From positions 1 through 64,000 of the forward strand of contig NZ_SSDJ01000111.1 in assembly GCF_004794465.1 (NCBI RefSeq): a DNA stretch of 64,000 nucleotides, given 5' to 3'. The notes below the pieces were generated by a model. That model had not been told where the DNA came from. It made no database searches and worked only from the letters and a program-made list of their open reading frames with translations. This document shows, piece after piece, positions 53,281 through 62,289 of this stretch. The DNA comes from Microbacterium sp. K24. GTDB taxonomy: Bacteria > Actinomycetota > Actinomycetes > Actinomycetales > Microbacteriaceae. Each line of letters opens with the position of its first letter. Position 1 is the first letter of the stretch. A program made the position numbers and the translations under genes.

Positions 53281-56200
53281 ATGTCTGCGACCCTCCCCGT
53301 GATCGTCTACCCGCCGGAACTGCCCGTCAGTGCCGCCCGGGAGGAGATCGCCGACGCCATCCGCGACAACCAGGTCGTGATCGTCGCCGGCGCGACCGGT
53401 TCGGGGAAGACGACCCAGCTTCCGAAGATCGCGCTCGAGCTCGGTCGGGAGCGCATCGCGCACACGCAGCCGCGCCGTCTGGCCGCCCGCACGATCGCGG
53501 AGCGCGTGGCGGAAGAGCTGCAGGTCGAGCTCGGCACCCTGGTCGGCTACAAGGTGCGGTTCACCGACAAGGTGTCCGACGAGACGCGCATCGCGCTGAT
53601 GACCGACGGCATCCTCCTCAACGAGATCCATCGCGACCGGCTGCTCACCCGCTACGACACGATCATCATCGATGAGGCGCACGAGCGCTCGCTCAACGTC
53701 GACTTCCTGATCGGCTACCTCGTGCGCATCCTGCCGGAGCGTCCCGATCTCAAGGTGATCATCACCTCGGCGACGATCGATCCGGAGAGCTTCGCGAAGC
53801 ACTTCGCCCCGGCCGGCGGCGACCCCGCGCCCATCATCGAGGTGTCGGGCCGCACGTACCCGGTGGAGATCCGCTACCGCGCACAGACGGAGGAGACCGA
53901 GGAAGAGGACGAGGTGTCGGCGATCGTGGCCGCGCTGCGCGAACTCGACCGCGAGGAACCCGGCGACGTGCTCGTCTTCCTGCCCGGCGAGGCCGAGATC
54001 CGGGATGCGGCGGATGCCGTGCGCGGCGCCTACGCGAAGGATCGCTCCCCCACGGAGGTGCTCCCGCTGTATGGGCGGCTGTCGGCGGCCGAGCAGCATC
54101 GGGTCTTCGAACGCAGCCGCGTAGCGGGCGTGCGCCGTCGGGTCGTCCTCGCCACGAACGTCGCGGAGACGAGCCTCACGGTTCCCGGCATCCGCTACGT
54201 GATCGACACGGGCACGGCCCGCATCTCCCGTTACAGCAACCGCTCGAAGGTGCAGCAGCTGCCGATCGAGGCGATCTCGCAGGCCTCGGCGAATCAGCGC
54301 GCCGGCCGCGCCGGACGAACGAGCGACGGCATCGCGATCCGGCTGTACTCCGAGGAGGACTTCGACAGGCGTCCGGAGTTCACCGAGCCGGAGATCCTGC
54401 GCACCTCTCTCGCCTCGGTGATCCTGCAGATGCTGTCGCTCGGCTTCGGCGACATCACGGCCTTCCCCTTCCTCACGCCGCCCGATTCGCGCGGCGTGAA
54501 AGCGGCCTTCGACCTGCTCACCGAGCTCGGCGCGGTCGAACCGTCACGACGCGACGACTCTCCGCACCTCACCCGCGTCGGCCGCGACATCTCGCGGATG
54601 CCCATCGATCCGCGGTTCGCCCGCATGCTGATCGAGGCCGGCCGCCACGGGGTCACGAACGACGTGCTGCCGATCGTGTCGGGTCTGACGATCCAGGATG
54701 TCCGCGAGCGACCCGAGGAGCGCCGCGAGGCCGCCGACCGGCTGCATGCCCGCTTCGTCGACCCGACGAGCGACTTCCTCACCCTGCTGAACCTCTGGAA
54801 CCACCTGCGCGAGCAGCAGCGCGAGCTCGGATCGAGCGCCTTCCGCCGACTCTGCCGCTCGGAGCATCTGAACTACGTGCGCGTGCGCGAGTGGTTCGAC
54901 GTGCACCGTCAGCTGCGCACCCTGGTGAAGACGACGGGCCCTTCGTCAGGCTCAGGGACCCCGCAGGGTGCGCCGGATCCCGACGCGATCCACCGCGCCC
55001 TGCTGTCGGGTCTGCTGTCGCAGATCGGCATCCTCGACGAGCGCACCGCACCGGCAGGCAAGGCGCATTCCCCCGCCAAGGAGGCGAAGGGTCGCCGCAT
55101 CGCGGAGTACCGCGGAGCACGCGGCATCCGCTTCTCGATCTTCCCCGGCTCGGGCCTCCGCAAGAAGAGCCCGCAGGCGGTGATGGCGGCCGAGATCGTC
55201 GAGACCTCGCGCACGTTCGCCCGCACGGTCGCCGCGATCGATCCCGCCTGGGCCGAGCCCCTCGCCGGAGACCTCGCCAAGCGGCAGGTCACCGAGCCGC
55301 ACTGGTCGAAGGATGCCGGTGCCGCCGTCGCGTTCGAGAAGGTGACGCTCTTCGGCGTGGAGATCATCCCCCGCCGCCGCGTGCAGTTCGCCCGCATCGA
55401 CCGGGCCGCGTCGCGCGAGCTGTTCGTGCGGCACGCGCTCGTCGAAGGCGAGTGGGATCCATCGCGGATCGACAAGCGGGTCAGCGCGTTCTGGCGCAGC
55501 AACGGCGAGCTCCGCAAGCGCTTGGAGAAGCTCGAGGAGCGCGAGCGGCGCCGCGACATCCTCGCCGGCGACGAGGCCGTGTTCCGGTTCTACGACGAGC
55601 GGATCCCCGCCGAGGTGTTCGACGTGCGCTCCTTCGAGGCGTGGTGGCGCGAAGCCCTGCAGAAGACTCCGAAGCTGCTGGTCATGCGCGAGGGCGACCT
55701 GCTCGACGACGAGGCCCGGGCCGATCAGAGCGAGTTCCCGACGCGGTGGACGCAGGGCGATCAGGTGCTCGGCCTCGCGTATCGGTTCGAGCCCGGCGCC
55801 GACGACGACGGTGTGAGCGTGGTCGTGCCGCTGCCGCTGCTCGCCCAGATCGAGGACCGCGGGTTCGACTGGCAGGTGCCGGGTCTGCGGGCGGAACTCG
55901 TGACCGGACTCCTGCGCGCACTCCCGAAGGCCATCCGCCGCCACGTCGTCCCAGCCGCCGACTGGGCCGAGAAGTTCGGCGCCGAGCTCGCGGACCAGGG
56001 CCCGGAGAATCACGGCGGCCTGCCGCCGCGATCGCTCAAGGAGGCGCTCGCACGACTGATCCAGCCGCTGGCGAACCAGCTCGTCGCAGCGAGCGACTTC
56101 GAAGACGACCGCGTGCCGGCGCACCTGCGGATGAACTTCCGGGCCGTCGACGAGCGGGGCCGGGTCGCCGGATCGAACCGCGACCTGCGCACCCTGCAGA

Positions 56201-57192
56201 CGCAGCTCTCCGACCGCGCGCGCAGCAGCGTGGCACGGTCGATCGCCGCCCCGCCGCGCGGTCCGCGCGGCGCACGGGATGCCGCCTCCGCGGTGGCCGC
56301 CGCGACGAGCACCGGATCGATCGAGAAGGCGGGCCTGACGTCGTGGTCGTTCGGCGAGCTCCCCGAGGTGCTCGACACCCGAGTCTCGGGCGGCGTCGTG
56401 CGCGGGTATCCCGCGATCGTCGATCAGGGCAAGACGGTCTCCGTGCGGGTCGAGTCGACAGCGGATGCCGCCGCCGCGGCGACCCGTGCCGGAGTGCTGC
56501 GGCTCGTGCTGCTGGGGGTTCCGACCCCGTCGTCGTACGTGCAGGAGCACCTCACCAGTCAGGAGAAGCTCGCCCTCGCCGCGTCTCCCTATCAATCCGC
56601 GGCGGCACTGATCGAGGACTGCCGCGCCGCGGTCGCACGACGCGTGATTGATGCGTCGACAGGCGGAACGGGGATCGTGCGCAGCGAGGCGGAGTTCACC
56701 CGGGTGCGCGATGCCGTCTCGTCCTCCCTCGTCGACGACCTGTTCGCGTGCGTCTCGCTCGTCGCCCGCATCCTGACCAAGTCGCGAGAGGTCGAGCGCG
56801 GGATCAAGGCGCAGAACTCGCTCGCCCTGCTCGGCCCGCTGAACGACATCCGCACGCAGCTCTCGGGTCTGCTGCATCCGGGCTTCGTCTCGGCCGCGGG
56901 CGTCGAGCGGCTCGCGCACTTCCCCCGGTATCTCGAGGGGATGATCGACCGCCTCAAGACCCTGACGACCGAGCCGGGCAAGGACCGCGCCCGCATGACG
57001 GAGTTCGAGCGCATGGCCACGGCCTTCGAAGACGCGGGCGGAACGATCCCGCTCCCCGCCGACGCCCCTCCGCCCCTGGTCGAGGTGCGCTGGCTGCTCG
57101 AGGAGTACCGGATCAGCGTGTTCGCGCAGCGTCTCGGCACCGCGCAGCCCGTCTCGCCGCAGCGGATCATGAAAGCCCTCGTCGGCCGCTGA
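53281..57192 (+). CDS. hrpA: ATP-dependent RNA helicase HrpA
   Basis: A 1303-residue DEAH-box helicase of full HrpA length. The helicase core (1-480) has GATGSGKTTQ, IIIDEAHERS, ITSATIDPE, VLATNVAETSLTVPG and QRAGRAGR. HA2/OB-fold and long DUF3418 C-terminal regions follow. HrpA helps resolve stalled ribosomes and affects mRNA processing in E. coli. At about residues 551-562 an in-frame stretch (GPSSGSGTPQGA) is encoded by a REP-like palindromic word (54933-54967). It lies in a variable linker, so the gene is probably functional. Confidence 0.95.
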   Translation: MSATLPVIVYPPELPVSAAREEIADAIRDNQVVIVAGATGSGKTTQLPKIALELGRERIAHTQPRRLAARTIAERVAEELQVELGTLVGYKVRFTDKVSDETRIALMTDGILLNEIHRDRLLTRYDTIIIDEAHERSLNVDFLIGYLVRILPERPDLKVIITSATIDPESFAKHFAPAGGDPAPIIEVSGRTYPVEIRYRAQTEETEEEDEVSAIVAALRELDREEPGDVLVFLPGEAEIRDAADAVRGAYAKDRSPTEVLPLYGRLSAAEQHRVFERSRVAGVRRRVVLATNVAETSLTVPGIRYVIDTGTARISRYSNRSKVQQLPIEAISQASANQRAGRAGRTSDGIAIRLYSEEDFDRRPEFTEPEILRTSLASVILQMLSLGFGDITAFPFLTPPDSRGVKAAFDLLTELGAVEPSRRDDSPHLTRVGRDISRMPIDPRFARMLIEAGRHGVTNDVLPIVSGLTIQDVRERPEERREAADRLHARFVDPTSDFLTLLNLWNHLREQQRELGSSAFRRLCRSEHLNYVRVREWFDVHRQLRTLVKTTGPSSGSGTPQGAPDPDAIHRALLSGLLSQIGILDERTAPAGKAHSPAKEAKGRRIAEYRGARGIRFSIFPGSGLRKKSPQAVMAAEIVETSRTFARTVAAIDPAWAEPLAGDLAKRQVTEPHWSKDAGAAVAFEKVTLFGVEIIPRRRVQFARIDRAASRELFVRHALVEGEWDPSRIDKRVSAFWRSNGELRKRLEKLEERERRRDILAGDEAVFRFYDERIPAEVFDVRSFEAWWREALQKTPKLLVMREGDLLDDEARADQSEFPTRWTQGDQVLGLAYRFEPGADDDGVSVVVPLPLLAQIEDRGFDWQVPGLRAELVTGLLRALPKAIRRHVVPAADWAEKFGAELADQGPENHGGLPPRSLKEALARLIQPLANQLVAASDFEDDRVPAHLRMNFRAVDERGRVAGSNRDLRTLQTQLSDRARSSVARSIAAPPRGPRGARDAASAVAAATSTGSIEKAGLTSWSFGELPEVLDTRVSGGVVRGYPAIVDQGKTVSVRVESTADAAAAATRAGVLRLVLLGVPTPSSYVQEHLTSQEKLALAASPYQSAAALIEDCRAAVARRVIDASTGGTGIVRSEAEFTRVRDAVSSSLVDDLFACVSLVARILTKSREVERGIKAQNSLALLGPLNDIRTQLSGLLHPGFVSAAGVERLAHFPRYLEGMIDRLKTLTTEPGKDRARMTEFERMATAFEDAGGTIPLPADAPPPLVEVRWLLEEYRISVFAQRLGTAQPVSPQRIMKALVGR
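54933..54967. repeat. REP-like palindromic element inside hrpA, translated in frame
   Basis: The core CTTCGTCAGGCTCAGGGACC at 54941-54960 closely resembles a word I remember as an abundant extragenic repeat in Microbacterium and related genomes (CTTCGACAGGCTCAGGG). Flanking CGGG/CCCG and CCCT/AGGG pairs can form an imperfect hairpin. It encodes Gly/Ser/Pro residues in the hrpA linker. Confidence 0.6.
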
Positions 57193-57206
57193 GGAACGCA
57201 CGCGGG

Positions 57207-57212
57207 TAGCCT
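57207..57212 (+). promoter_or_regulatory. -10 of a probable leaderless promoter for the quinone-oxidoreductase-like gene
   Basis: TAGCCT is followed by seven bases and the ATG at 57220, in the 27-bp gap after hrpA. Confidence 0.45.
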
Positions 57213-57219
57213 GGATCGC

Positions 57220-58164
57220 ATGGCACGCGCGATCGTCTACACCGAGTTCGGATCCCCCGCAGTCCTGCACGAGATCGAGATCCCCGACCCCGTCGCCGCG
57301 CGCGGCGAGGCCGTGGTGCGGATCGAAGCCGCGGGCGTGAACCCCATCGACGCGAAGCTGCGCGCGCGCAAGCGCCCGTCACCCGACATCACCGAGCCGC
57401 GGCCGATCGGATTCGACGGCGCGGGCGTGGTCGAATCCCTCGGTGACGGCGTGGACGACCTCGCGGTCGGCGACCGGGTCGCCATCCGCGACGCCCGCGG
57501 GACCTACGCCTCAGCGCTGGCCGTCGAGGCGGAGAAGCTCGCGAAACTCCCGGATGCCGTCACGGCCGCCGAGGGCGCGGCGATCGGCATCCCGGCGGGC
57601 ACCGCCTACCAGGCGCTGCGGTCGCTCGGCGTGACCGAGGGCGACGTGCTGCTGATCCACGCCGGATCCGGCTCGGTGGGGCAGTTCGCCGTACAGTTCG
57701 CCGTGGCATGGGGGGCGACCGTGATCGCCACCGCGAGCCCGGCCCGCCACGAGCTCCTGCGCGAGCTCGGGGCGATTCCCATCTCCTACGACGAAGGACT
57801 CCTGGAGCGCGTGAAGGATGCCGCGCCCGCCCCCGTCACCGTCGTGCTGGACGGCGCCGGCACCGACGAGGCGATCGAGACATCGCTCGCCCTCGTGGAG
57901 GACCGCGACCGCATCGCGACCATCGTGCGCGGCCCGGATGCAGCGTCGTTCGGCATCCGCGCGTTCTCTGGCGGTTCGCCCGTGCCGCTCACCGAAGAGG
58001 AGCTCGCCTGGCGCGCTGAGGCGCTGCCGAAGACCGTCGAGCTCCTCGCATCCGGCGACTTCACGATCGAGCTCGGACCTCAGCTCCCGCTCGCCGAAGC
58101 GGCGCAGGCCCATGAGCTCATGGAATCCGGCGCCGCTTCGGGGAAGATCATCCTCGTCCCGTAG
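57220..58164 (+). CDS. Zinc-independent MDR-family NADP-dependent oxidoreductase (quinone oxidoreductase-like)
   Basis: A 314-residue medium-chain dehydrogenase/reductase. GVNPIDAKLRAR, GFDGAGVVESLGDGVDDLAVGDRV and the nucleotide-binding LIHAGSGSVGQFAVQFA (about 147-163) are typical of QOR-like enzymes. No structural-zinc Cys cluster is present. It probably reduces quinones or alpha,beta-unsaturated carbonyls with NADPH. The C-terminal LPLAEAAQAHELMESGAASGKIILVP is the usual family ending. It ends immediately against the convergent nucleoside hydrolase gene. Confidence 0.92.
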   Translation: MARAIVYTEFGSPAVLHEIEIPDPVAARGEAVVRIEAAGVNPIDAKLRARKRPSPDITEPRPIGFDGAGVVESLGDGVDDLAVGDRVAIRDARGTYASALAVEAEKLAKLPDAVTAAEGAAIGIPAGTAYQALRSLGVTEGDVLLIHAGSGSVGQFAVQFAVAWGATVIATASPARHELLRELGAIPISYDEGLLERVKDAAPAPVTVVLDGAGTDEAIETSLALVEDRDRIATIVRGPDAASFGIRAFSGGSPVPLTEEELAWRAEALPKTVELLASGDFTIELGPQLPLAEAAQAHELMESGAASGKIILVP

Positions 58165-59058
58165 TCACACCCGCCCCGCCCTCGCGGCGGCGCTGATGCC
58201 CGCGACGATCGCCTCCGAGACCGCGTCGGCATCGAGTCCGGTCACGATCCTCGTGCGGCCGTCACCGGCGTGGAATCGGCTGATGCCCTCCTCGTCGCCG
58301 TCGCGGGCGATCTCGACATGGCCCTCCGGCGAGTAGGTGAAGGATTCCGGCTGCGTCAGGGTGAGCACCGTGACGGGGTCGTGCGGAACATTCCACTCGG
58401 TGCCCCAGAACTCCCACCACTGCGTGATCTCGGCCTCGATCACTCGACCGAGCTCGCCGGCAGCACTCATGCGCGTCAGCGCGTCGCGGCGCATGGTGAT
58501 GAGGCGGGTGACGTCCAGCCCCGACACCGTCGTCGGGATGCCGGCGCCGAAGACGATCGCGGCCGCCTCGGCGTCGCTGCGGAGGTTGTGCTCGGGCTCC
58601 TCGTCGGCGAACGAGCCGCCCATGATCCACAGGTGGCGGACGGCGGCAGCGAATCGCGGATCGCGGGCGATCGCCGCGGCGATGTTCGTCAACGGCCCGA
58701 TGGCCATCACGTCGACCGTGCCCGGCGCCGCGCAGACCGTCTCGACGAGATGACTCACGGCGTCCGTGCCATCGAGCGCGTGACCATCGAGCCCGTCGTA
58801 CAGCTTCCCTTCGTGACCCGCCCACCAGACATCGCGCCCGGACAGCGTCGTCGACTCCCCGGAGTGCACCGGGATCGTCGTGCCGGCGATCTCGGCGATG
58901 CGCTTGGTCATACGTCCGCGCAGAGCGGTGTCTCCGTAGACGGTGGTGACGCCGAGGAGTTCGATGCTCGGCGAACCGAGGATCAGTGCCAGGGCCATCA
59001 GGTCGTCGACATCGGTACCGATGTCGGTGTCGAGGATGACGCGGTGGACTGCAGACAT
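58165..59058 (-). CDS. Nucleoside hydrolase (IunH/RihB-like)
   Basis: A 297-residue Ca2+-dependent N-ribohydrolase that splits nucleosides into base and ribose. The metal-binding loop DTDIGTDVDDLMALAL near the N-terminus is a one-residue-longer variant of the classic DTDxGxDDA. VMAIGPLTNIAAAI and the C-terminal HDPVTVLTLTQP with its catalytic-region His are conserved. I use the ATG at 59058 because AAAGG lies upstream; an ATG at 59076 adds six residues. It is last in a CUT1-type importer operon, so the imported compound is probably a nucleoside or related N-riboside. Confidence 0.92.
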   Translation of the reverse strand: MSAVHRVILDTDIGTDVDDLMALALILGSPSIELLGVTTVYGDTALRGRMTKRIAEIAGTTIPVHSGESTTLSGRDVWWAGHEGKLYDGLDGHALDGTDAVSHLVETVCAAPGTVDVMAIGPLTNIAAAIARDPRFAAAVRHLWIMGGSFADEEPEHNLRSDAEAAAIVFGAGIPTTVSGLDVTRLITMRRDALTRMSAAGELGRVIEAEITQWWEFWGTEWNVPHDPVTVLTLTQPESFTYSPEGHVEIARDGDEEGISRFHAGDGRTRIVTGLDADAVSEAIVAGISAAARAGRV

Positions 59059-59087
59059 CTGGGGTGTGCCTTTCATGAGGTTCGGTG

Positions 59088-59951
59088 CTACTTCAGCCCG
59101 GTCGTGCTGACGGACTGGATGAAGAACCGCTGGAACGCGAGGATGATCGCCAGCGGGATGAGGACGAGGATCATGGAGGCCGCGAACAGCACTCCGTAGT
59201 CCACCTGGAACTGCCCCTGCATGTTCGACAGGGCGACCGGGCCGAGGATGTGCTCCTCGTCGGTACCCATCAGCAGCGGCCAGACGTACGCCTGCCACTG
59301 GAACAGGAACAGCATGAGACCGGCGCCGATCAGGGCGGGCCGCGACAGCGGCAGATAGATGCGCGTGAAGATCCCCCACCAGCCCAGACCGTCCAATCGA
59401 CCCGCTTCGACCAACTCCTCGGGGATGGCGAGGAAGAAGGTCCGCAGCAGGAAGATCGCCATCCCGTTGCCGATCCCCGGGAGGATGAGGCCGAGGAACG
59501 TGTTCTGCAGCTGCCAGTCCCGGAACATCGACGCGAGAGGGATCGCGATCGCGTCGAACGGGATCAGGAACGAGAGGATCACGACCGAGAAGAGCGCCGC
59601 CTGCCCGCGGGACCGGAAGGCCGAGAGCCCGAACGCCGCCGTCGCGCAGACGATCAGGCCGACGATCACCGTCACGACGCTCACGAAGAGGGAGTTGAGG
59701 ATGGCGCGGCCGAGGTCGCTGTCGAGCAGCGCGGCGTAGTTGTCGAGCGTCGGCGTGGTGGTGAAGAACGTCTGCCACTGCAGCGGGTTGAGGTAGCTGA
59801 ACGTCTCCGCGCCCGGTCGGAGCGAATTGACGAACGTCCACCAGAGCGGCACGAGGAAGGCGATGCCGACCGTGACGGCCAGCAGCGTCGACCAGATCAG
59901 CAGGACGGTGCTGCGCGAGAAACGGCGTCGGTTCGGGGTGCTCGTGGTCAC
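59088..59951 (-). CDS. CUT1 ABC transporter permease (MalG-like)
   Basis: A 287-residue permease with six helices. The coupling loop (IPEELVEAGRLDGLGWWGIFTRIYLPLSRPAL) is intact, and the C-terminal AFQRFFIQSVSTTGLK is the classic MalG-type end. It partners the MalF-like permease encoded just upstream, with which it overlaps by 4 nt. No ATPase gene is present in the locus, so a shared MsiK-type ATPase encoded elsewhere is expected. Confidence 0.93.
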   Translation of the reverse strand: MTTSTPNRRRFSRSTVLLIWSTLLAVTVGIAFLVPLWWTFVNSLRPGAETFSYLNPLQWQTFFTTTPTLDNYAALLDSDLGRAILNSLFVSVVTVIVGLIVCATAAFGLSAFRSRGQAALFSVVILSFLIPFDAIAIPLASMFRDWQLQNTFLGLILPGIGNGMAIFLLRTFFLAIPEELVEAGRLDGLGWWGIFTRIYLPLSRPALIGAGLMLFLFQWQAYVWPLLMGTDEEHILGPVALSNMQGQFQVDYGVLFAASMILVLIPLAIILAFQRFFIQSVSTTGLK

Positions 59952-60847
59952 GGCTGGTCCTCCGTCCTCAGCAGACGGAACTGCAGCGCGACGATCACCA
60001 CGGTGATGAGCACGAGGATGACGACCTCGGCCTGCGCCTTGTTGATGTCGCCGAACGTGTATGCGCGGGTGTAGAGATCATGCATCAGCAGGTTGGTGGA
60101 TCCGTTCGGTCCGCCCTTGGTCAGGATCTGCACCGGGGCGAAGACGAGGAAGTTCGACACCGTGTCCGCCACCAGCACGAAGGCCAGCGGCCGGCGCAGC
60201 AGCGGGAGCGTGATCGACCAGGTCTGCCGCCACCACGACGCCCCGTCGAGGGAGGCCGCTTCGTAATACGACGTCGGGATGTCGTTGAGGCCGGCGATGA
60301 GGAACATCATCCAGTAGCCGACGCCGATCCACGACAGCAGGATCATGATCGACAGCAGCGCCTGATACGGCGAGGTCAGGAAGGGCTGCGGAGGGATGCC
60401 GATGATCGCGAGGAACCCGTTCGCGAGTCCGTCCGGCCGGTAGATGACGCTCCAGACGACCGCCGAGACCGCGGGCGGCACGGCGATGGGGAGGATCACC
60501 ATCGAGCGCCAGAACTTCGATCCGACCGCCCGCCGGGTGAAGAGCACCGCGAGGAGGAAGGCGGCCACAATCTGCAGCGGATTGATGACGACCGCGAAGA
60601 GCAGCGTGACGGCGAGCGAGTTCTGGAAGTCGGCGTTGGTGAACAGCTCGATGTAGTTGCCGAGGCCGACGAAGGACGTGCCTCCGAGCAGGGTCGAGCG
60701 GGACAGGCTGTCGACGAGCGCGACAGCGGCCGGAGCGAGGCGCAGGAGCAGCAGGGCGACCAGAGCCGGGAGCAGGAACAGGAGCGCGATCCCTGCGACG
60801 CTTCTGTTCCTGCTCCGTCCGAGCGTCCCGCGGACGCGGGTGCTCAT
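59948..60847 (-). CDS. CUT1 ABC transporter permease (MalF-like)
   Basis: A 299-residue permease of six helices. FVGLGNYIELFTNADFQNSLAVTLLF and the coupling loop IPTSYYEAASLDGASWWRQTWSITLPLLRRPLAF are family-typical. The ATG at 60847 overlaps the binding-protein stop (ATGA). Longer in-frame extensions fall inside the binding-protein gene. Confidence 0.93.
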   Translation of the reverse strand: MSTRVRGTLGRSRNRSVAGIALLFLLPALVALLLLRLAPAAVALVDSLSRSTLLGGTSFVGLGNYIELFTNADFQNSLAVTLLFAVVINPLQIVAAFLLAVLFTRRAVGSKFWRSMVILPIAVPPAVSAVVWSVIYRPDGLANGFLAIIGIPPQPFLTSPYQALLSIMILLSWIGVGYWMMFLIAGLNDIPTSYYEAASLDGASWWRQTWSITLPLLRRPLAFVLVADTVSNFLVFAPVQILTKGGPNGSTNLLMHDLYTRAYTFGDINKAQAEVVILVLITVVIVALQFRLLRTEDQP

Positions 60848-62136
60848 TGCAGCTGGCTCCAGGCGTCTTCGATCTGCGACTGGGCCTGCTCGAGGCGTTC
60901 GGCGGGGTCGGCACCGTTGCGGATGTCCGCGAACGCCTTGTTGATGAGCGACTCGAACTGGACGTACCCCACCGACACCGGTCGGGCGACGGCCGTGTCG
61001 TCGATCTCGGACGTGATGAGGTCCGCCACTCCAGCGCCGTGCTCGCCCGCCAGCTCCTCGAGGCCGGGCAGGTATTCCGCTGCGGCCTCCGTGTTCGCGG
61101 GGATGATCGTCGTCGCCTCGGTGGTGGCGAGGTTCCCCGCGGGGTCCAGCGCGGCGAACTCCAGGAACTCCTGCGCGGCCGCCTTGTTCTTCGACGCGGT
61201 GTTGATGCCCCACGACCAGGAGCCCGTCGGCGTCACCTCTGCTCCGCCCTCGAAGTACGGCTGCGGCGCGACGCCCCAGTCAAACGTCGCGTTCGCCGCG
61301 AACCCGCCGACGTCCCACGGTCCGCCCACGAAGAACGCGACCTTCTGATCGGTGAAGACGGCACTCGTCTGGAAACCGCCGACGCCGCGGGGCGACAGGC
61401 CGGATTCGAAGGAGTCCGCGTACCAGGACAGCGCCTTCTCCCAGCCCTTGTCTGTGACGTCGACATCGAGCATGTCCGGACCGGAGATGCCGGAGCCGCC
61501 GCCGGCGGACTCGATCAGAGGTTGCAGCTGGTAGTACGCCTCGACCTGCTCGAGAAGGAGCCCCGACTCGGCACCGGCGGCTTGTGCGGCACGCCCCGCC
61601 TCAGCCGTCTGCTCCCAGGTCCAGCGCTCCGCCGGATCGACGGAGGGGGCCTCGACGCCGGCCGCCGCCAGCAGGTCCTTGTTGTAGAACAGCATCTGCG
61701 TCGAGTTCCAGATCGAGAGCGCGTACATCTTCCCGTCGTAGATGTTGATCTCGTACTGCGCCACCGAGGTGGCGTCCTTCGCTTCGTCCTGCAGAGCGCT
61801 CAAGTCCTCGAGGAATCCCTGCGCGGCGATCTGAGCGAGGTTCGGCTGATCGACGGCGAACACGTCGATCGTGTCGTCTTCAGCGGACAGTCGCTGCTGG
61901 AGCGTGGTGGCGTACTGGTCGAAAGGTACCTGCGAGTACTCCACGGTGATGTCGGGGTGGCCCTCTTCGAAGGCCGCGATGACCGGGGCGAAGACCTCGG
62001 GGTCCTCGGGGCCCAGCAGTCGCACGGTTCCGGAGGCGTCCTCGGAGTCCGTCGGGCCTGCGTCGGAGGTGGCGCAGCTCGACAGCGCCAGAGCGGCGAC
62101 GGCCAGCCCGACGATCGCGGCGACGTGTCGCTTCAT
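60844..62136 (-). CDS. CUT1-type extracellular solute-binding lipoprotein
   Basis: A 430-residue family-1 binding lipoprotein with lipobox ALSSC (C21). Blocks FEEGHPDITVEYSQVPFDQYATTL, DVFAVDQPNLAQIAAQGFLEDLSAL, KVAFFVGGPWDV and GSWSWGINTASKNKAAAQEFLEF are typical of sugar-binding proteins. The nucleoside hydrolase gene at the end of the operon suggests a nucleoside-like or glycosylated-base ligand rather than a plain sugar. AAGGGAGAAG precedes the ATG. Two operator copies lie 30-55 bp upstream. Confidence 0.92.
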   Translation of the reverse strand: MKRHVAAIVGLAVAALALSSCATSDAGPTDSEDASGTVRLLGPEDPEVFAPVIAAFEEGHPDITVEYSQVPFDQYATTLQQRLSAEDDTIDVFAVDQPNLAQIAAQGFLEDLSALQDEAKDATSVAQYEINIYDGKMYALSIWNSTQMLFYNKDLLAAAGVEAPSVDPAERWTWEQTAEAGRAAQAAGAESGLLLEQVEAYYQLQPLIESAGGGSGISGPDMLDVDVTDKGWEKALSWYADSFESGLSPRGVGGFQTSAVFTDQKVAFFVGGPWDVGGFAANATFDWGVAPQPYFEGGAEVTPTGSWSWGINTASKNKAAAQEFLEFAALDPAGNLATTEATTIIPANTEAAAEYLPGLEELAGEHGAGVADLITSEIDDTAVARPVSVGYVQFESLINKAFADIRNGADPAERLEQAQSQIEDAWSQLQ

Positions 62137-62165
62137 CTTCTTCTCCCTTGAATGTGCGTCTGATC

Positions 62166-62275
62166 TATGCGGTTAGACGATGCGGTTAGATGGACTATAG
62201 CCCGCGAAATCATCCAAATCAAGAGATGAAGACGAGACCCCGGTGCTACGCTAACCGAACTTATCTAACCGCTTA
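62166..62275. promoter_or_regulatory. Four copies of one operator motif between the importer operon and its LacI gene
   Basis: The motif TCTAACCGC(A/T)TA occurs at 62166-62177 and 62179-62190 on the minus strand, and at 62264-62275 on the plus strand, with a weaker copy GCTAACCGAACT at 62250-62261. Each pair is spaced 13-14 bp start to start, and the two pairs point away from each other toward the divergent genes. The plus-strand copy at 62265-62276 contains CTAA-CCGC-TTAG, a LacI-type palindrome. Confidence 0.75.
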
Positions 62276-62289
62276 GTGGGGAGCACCCG

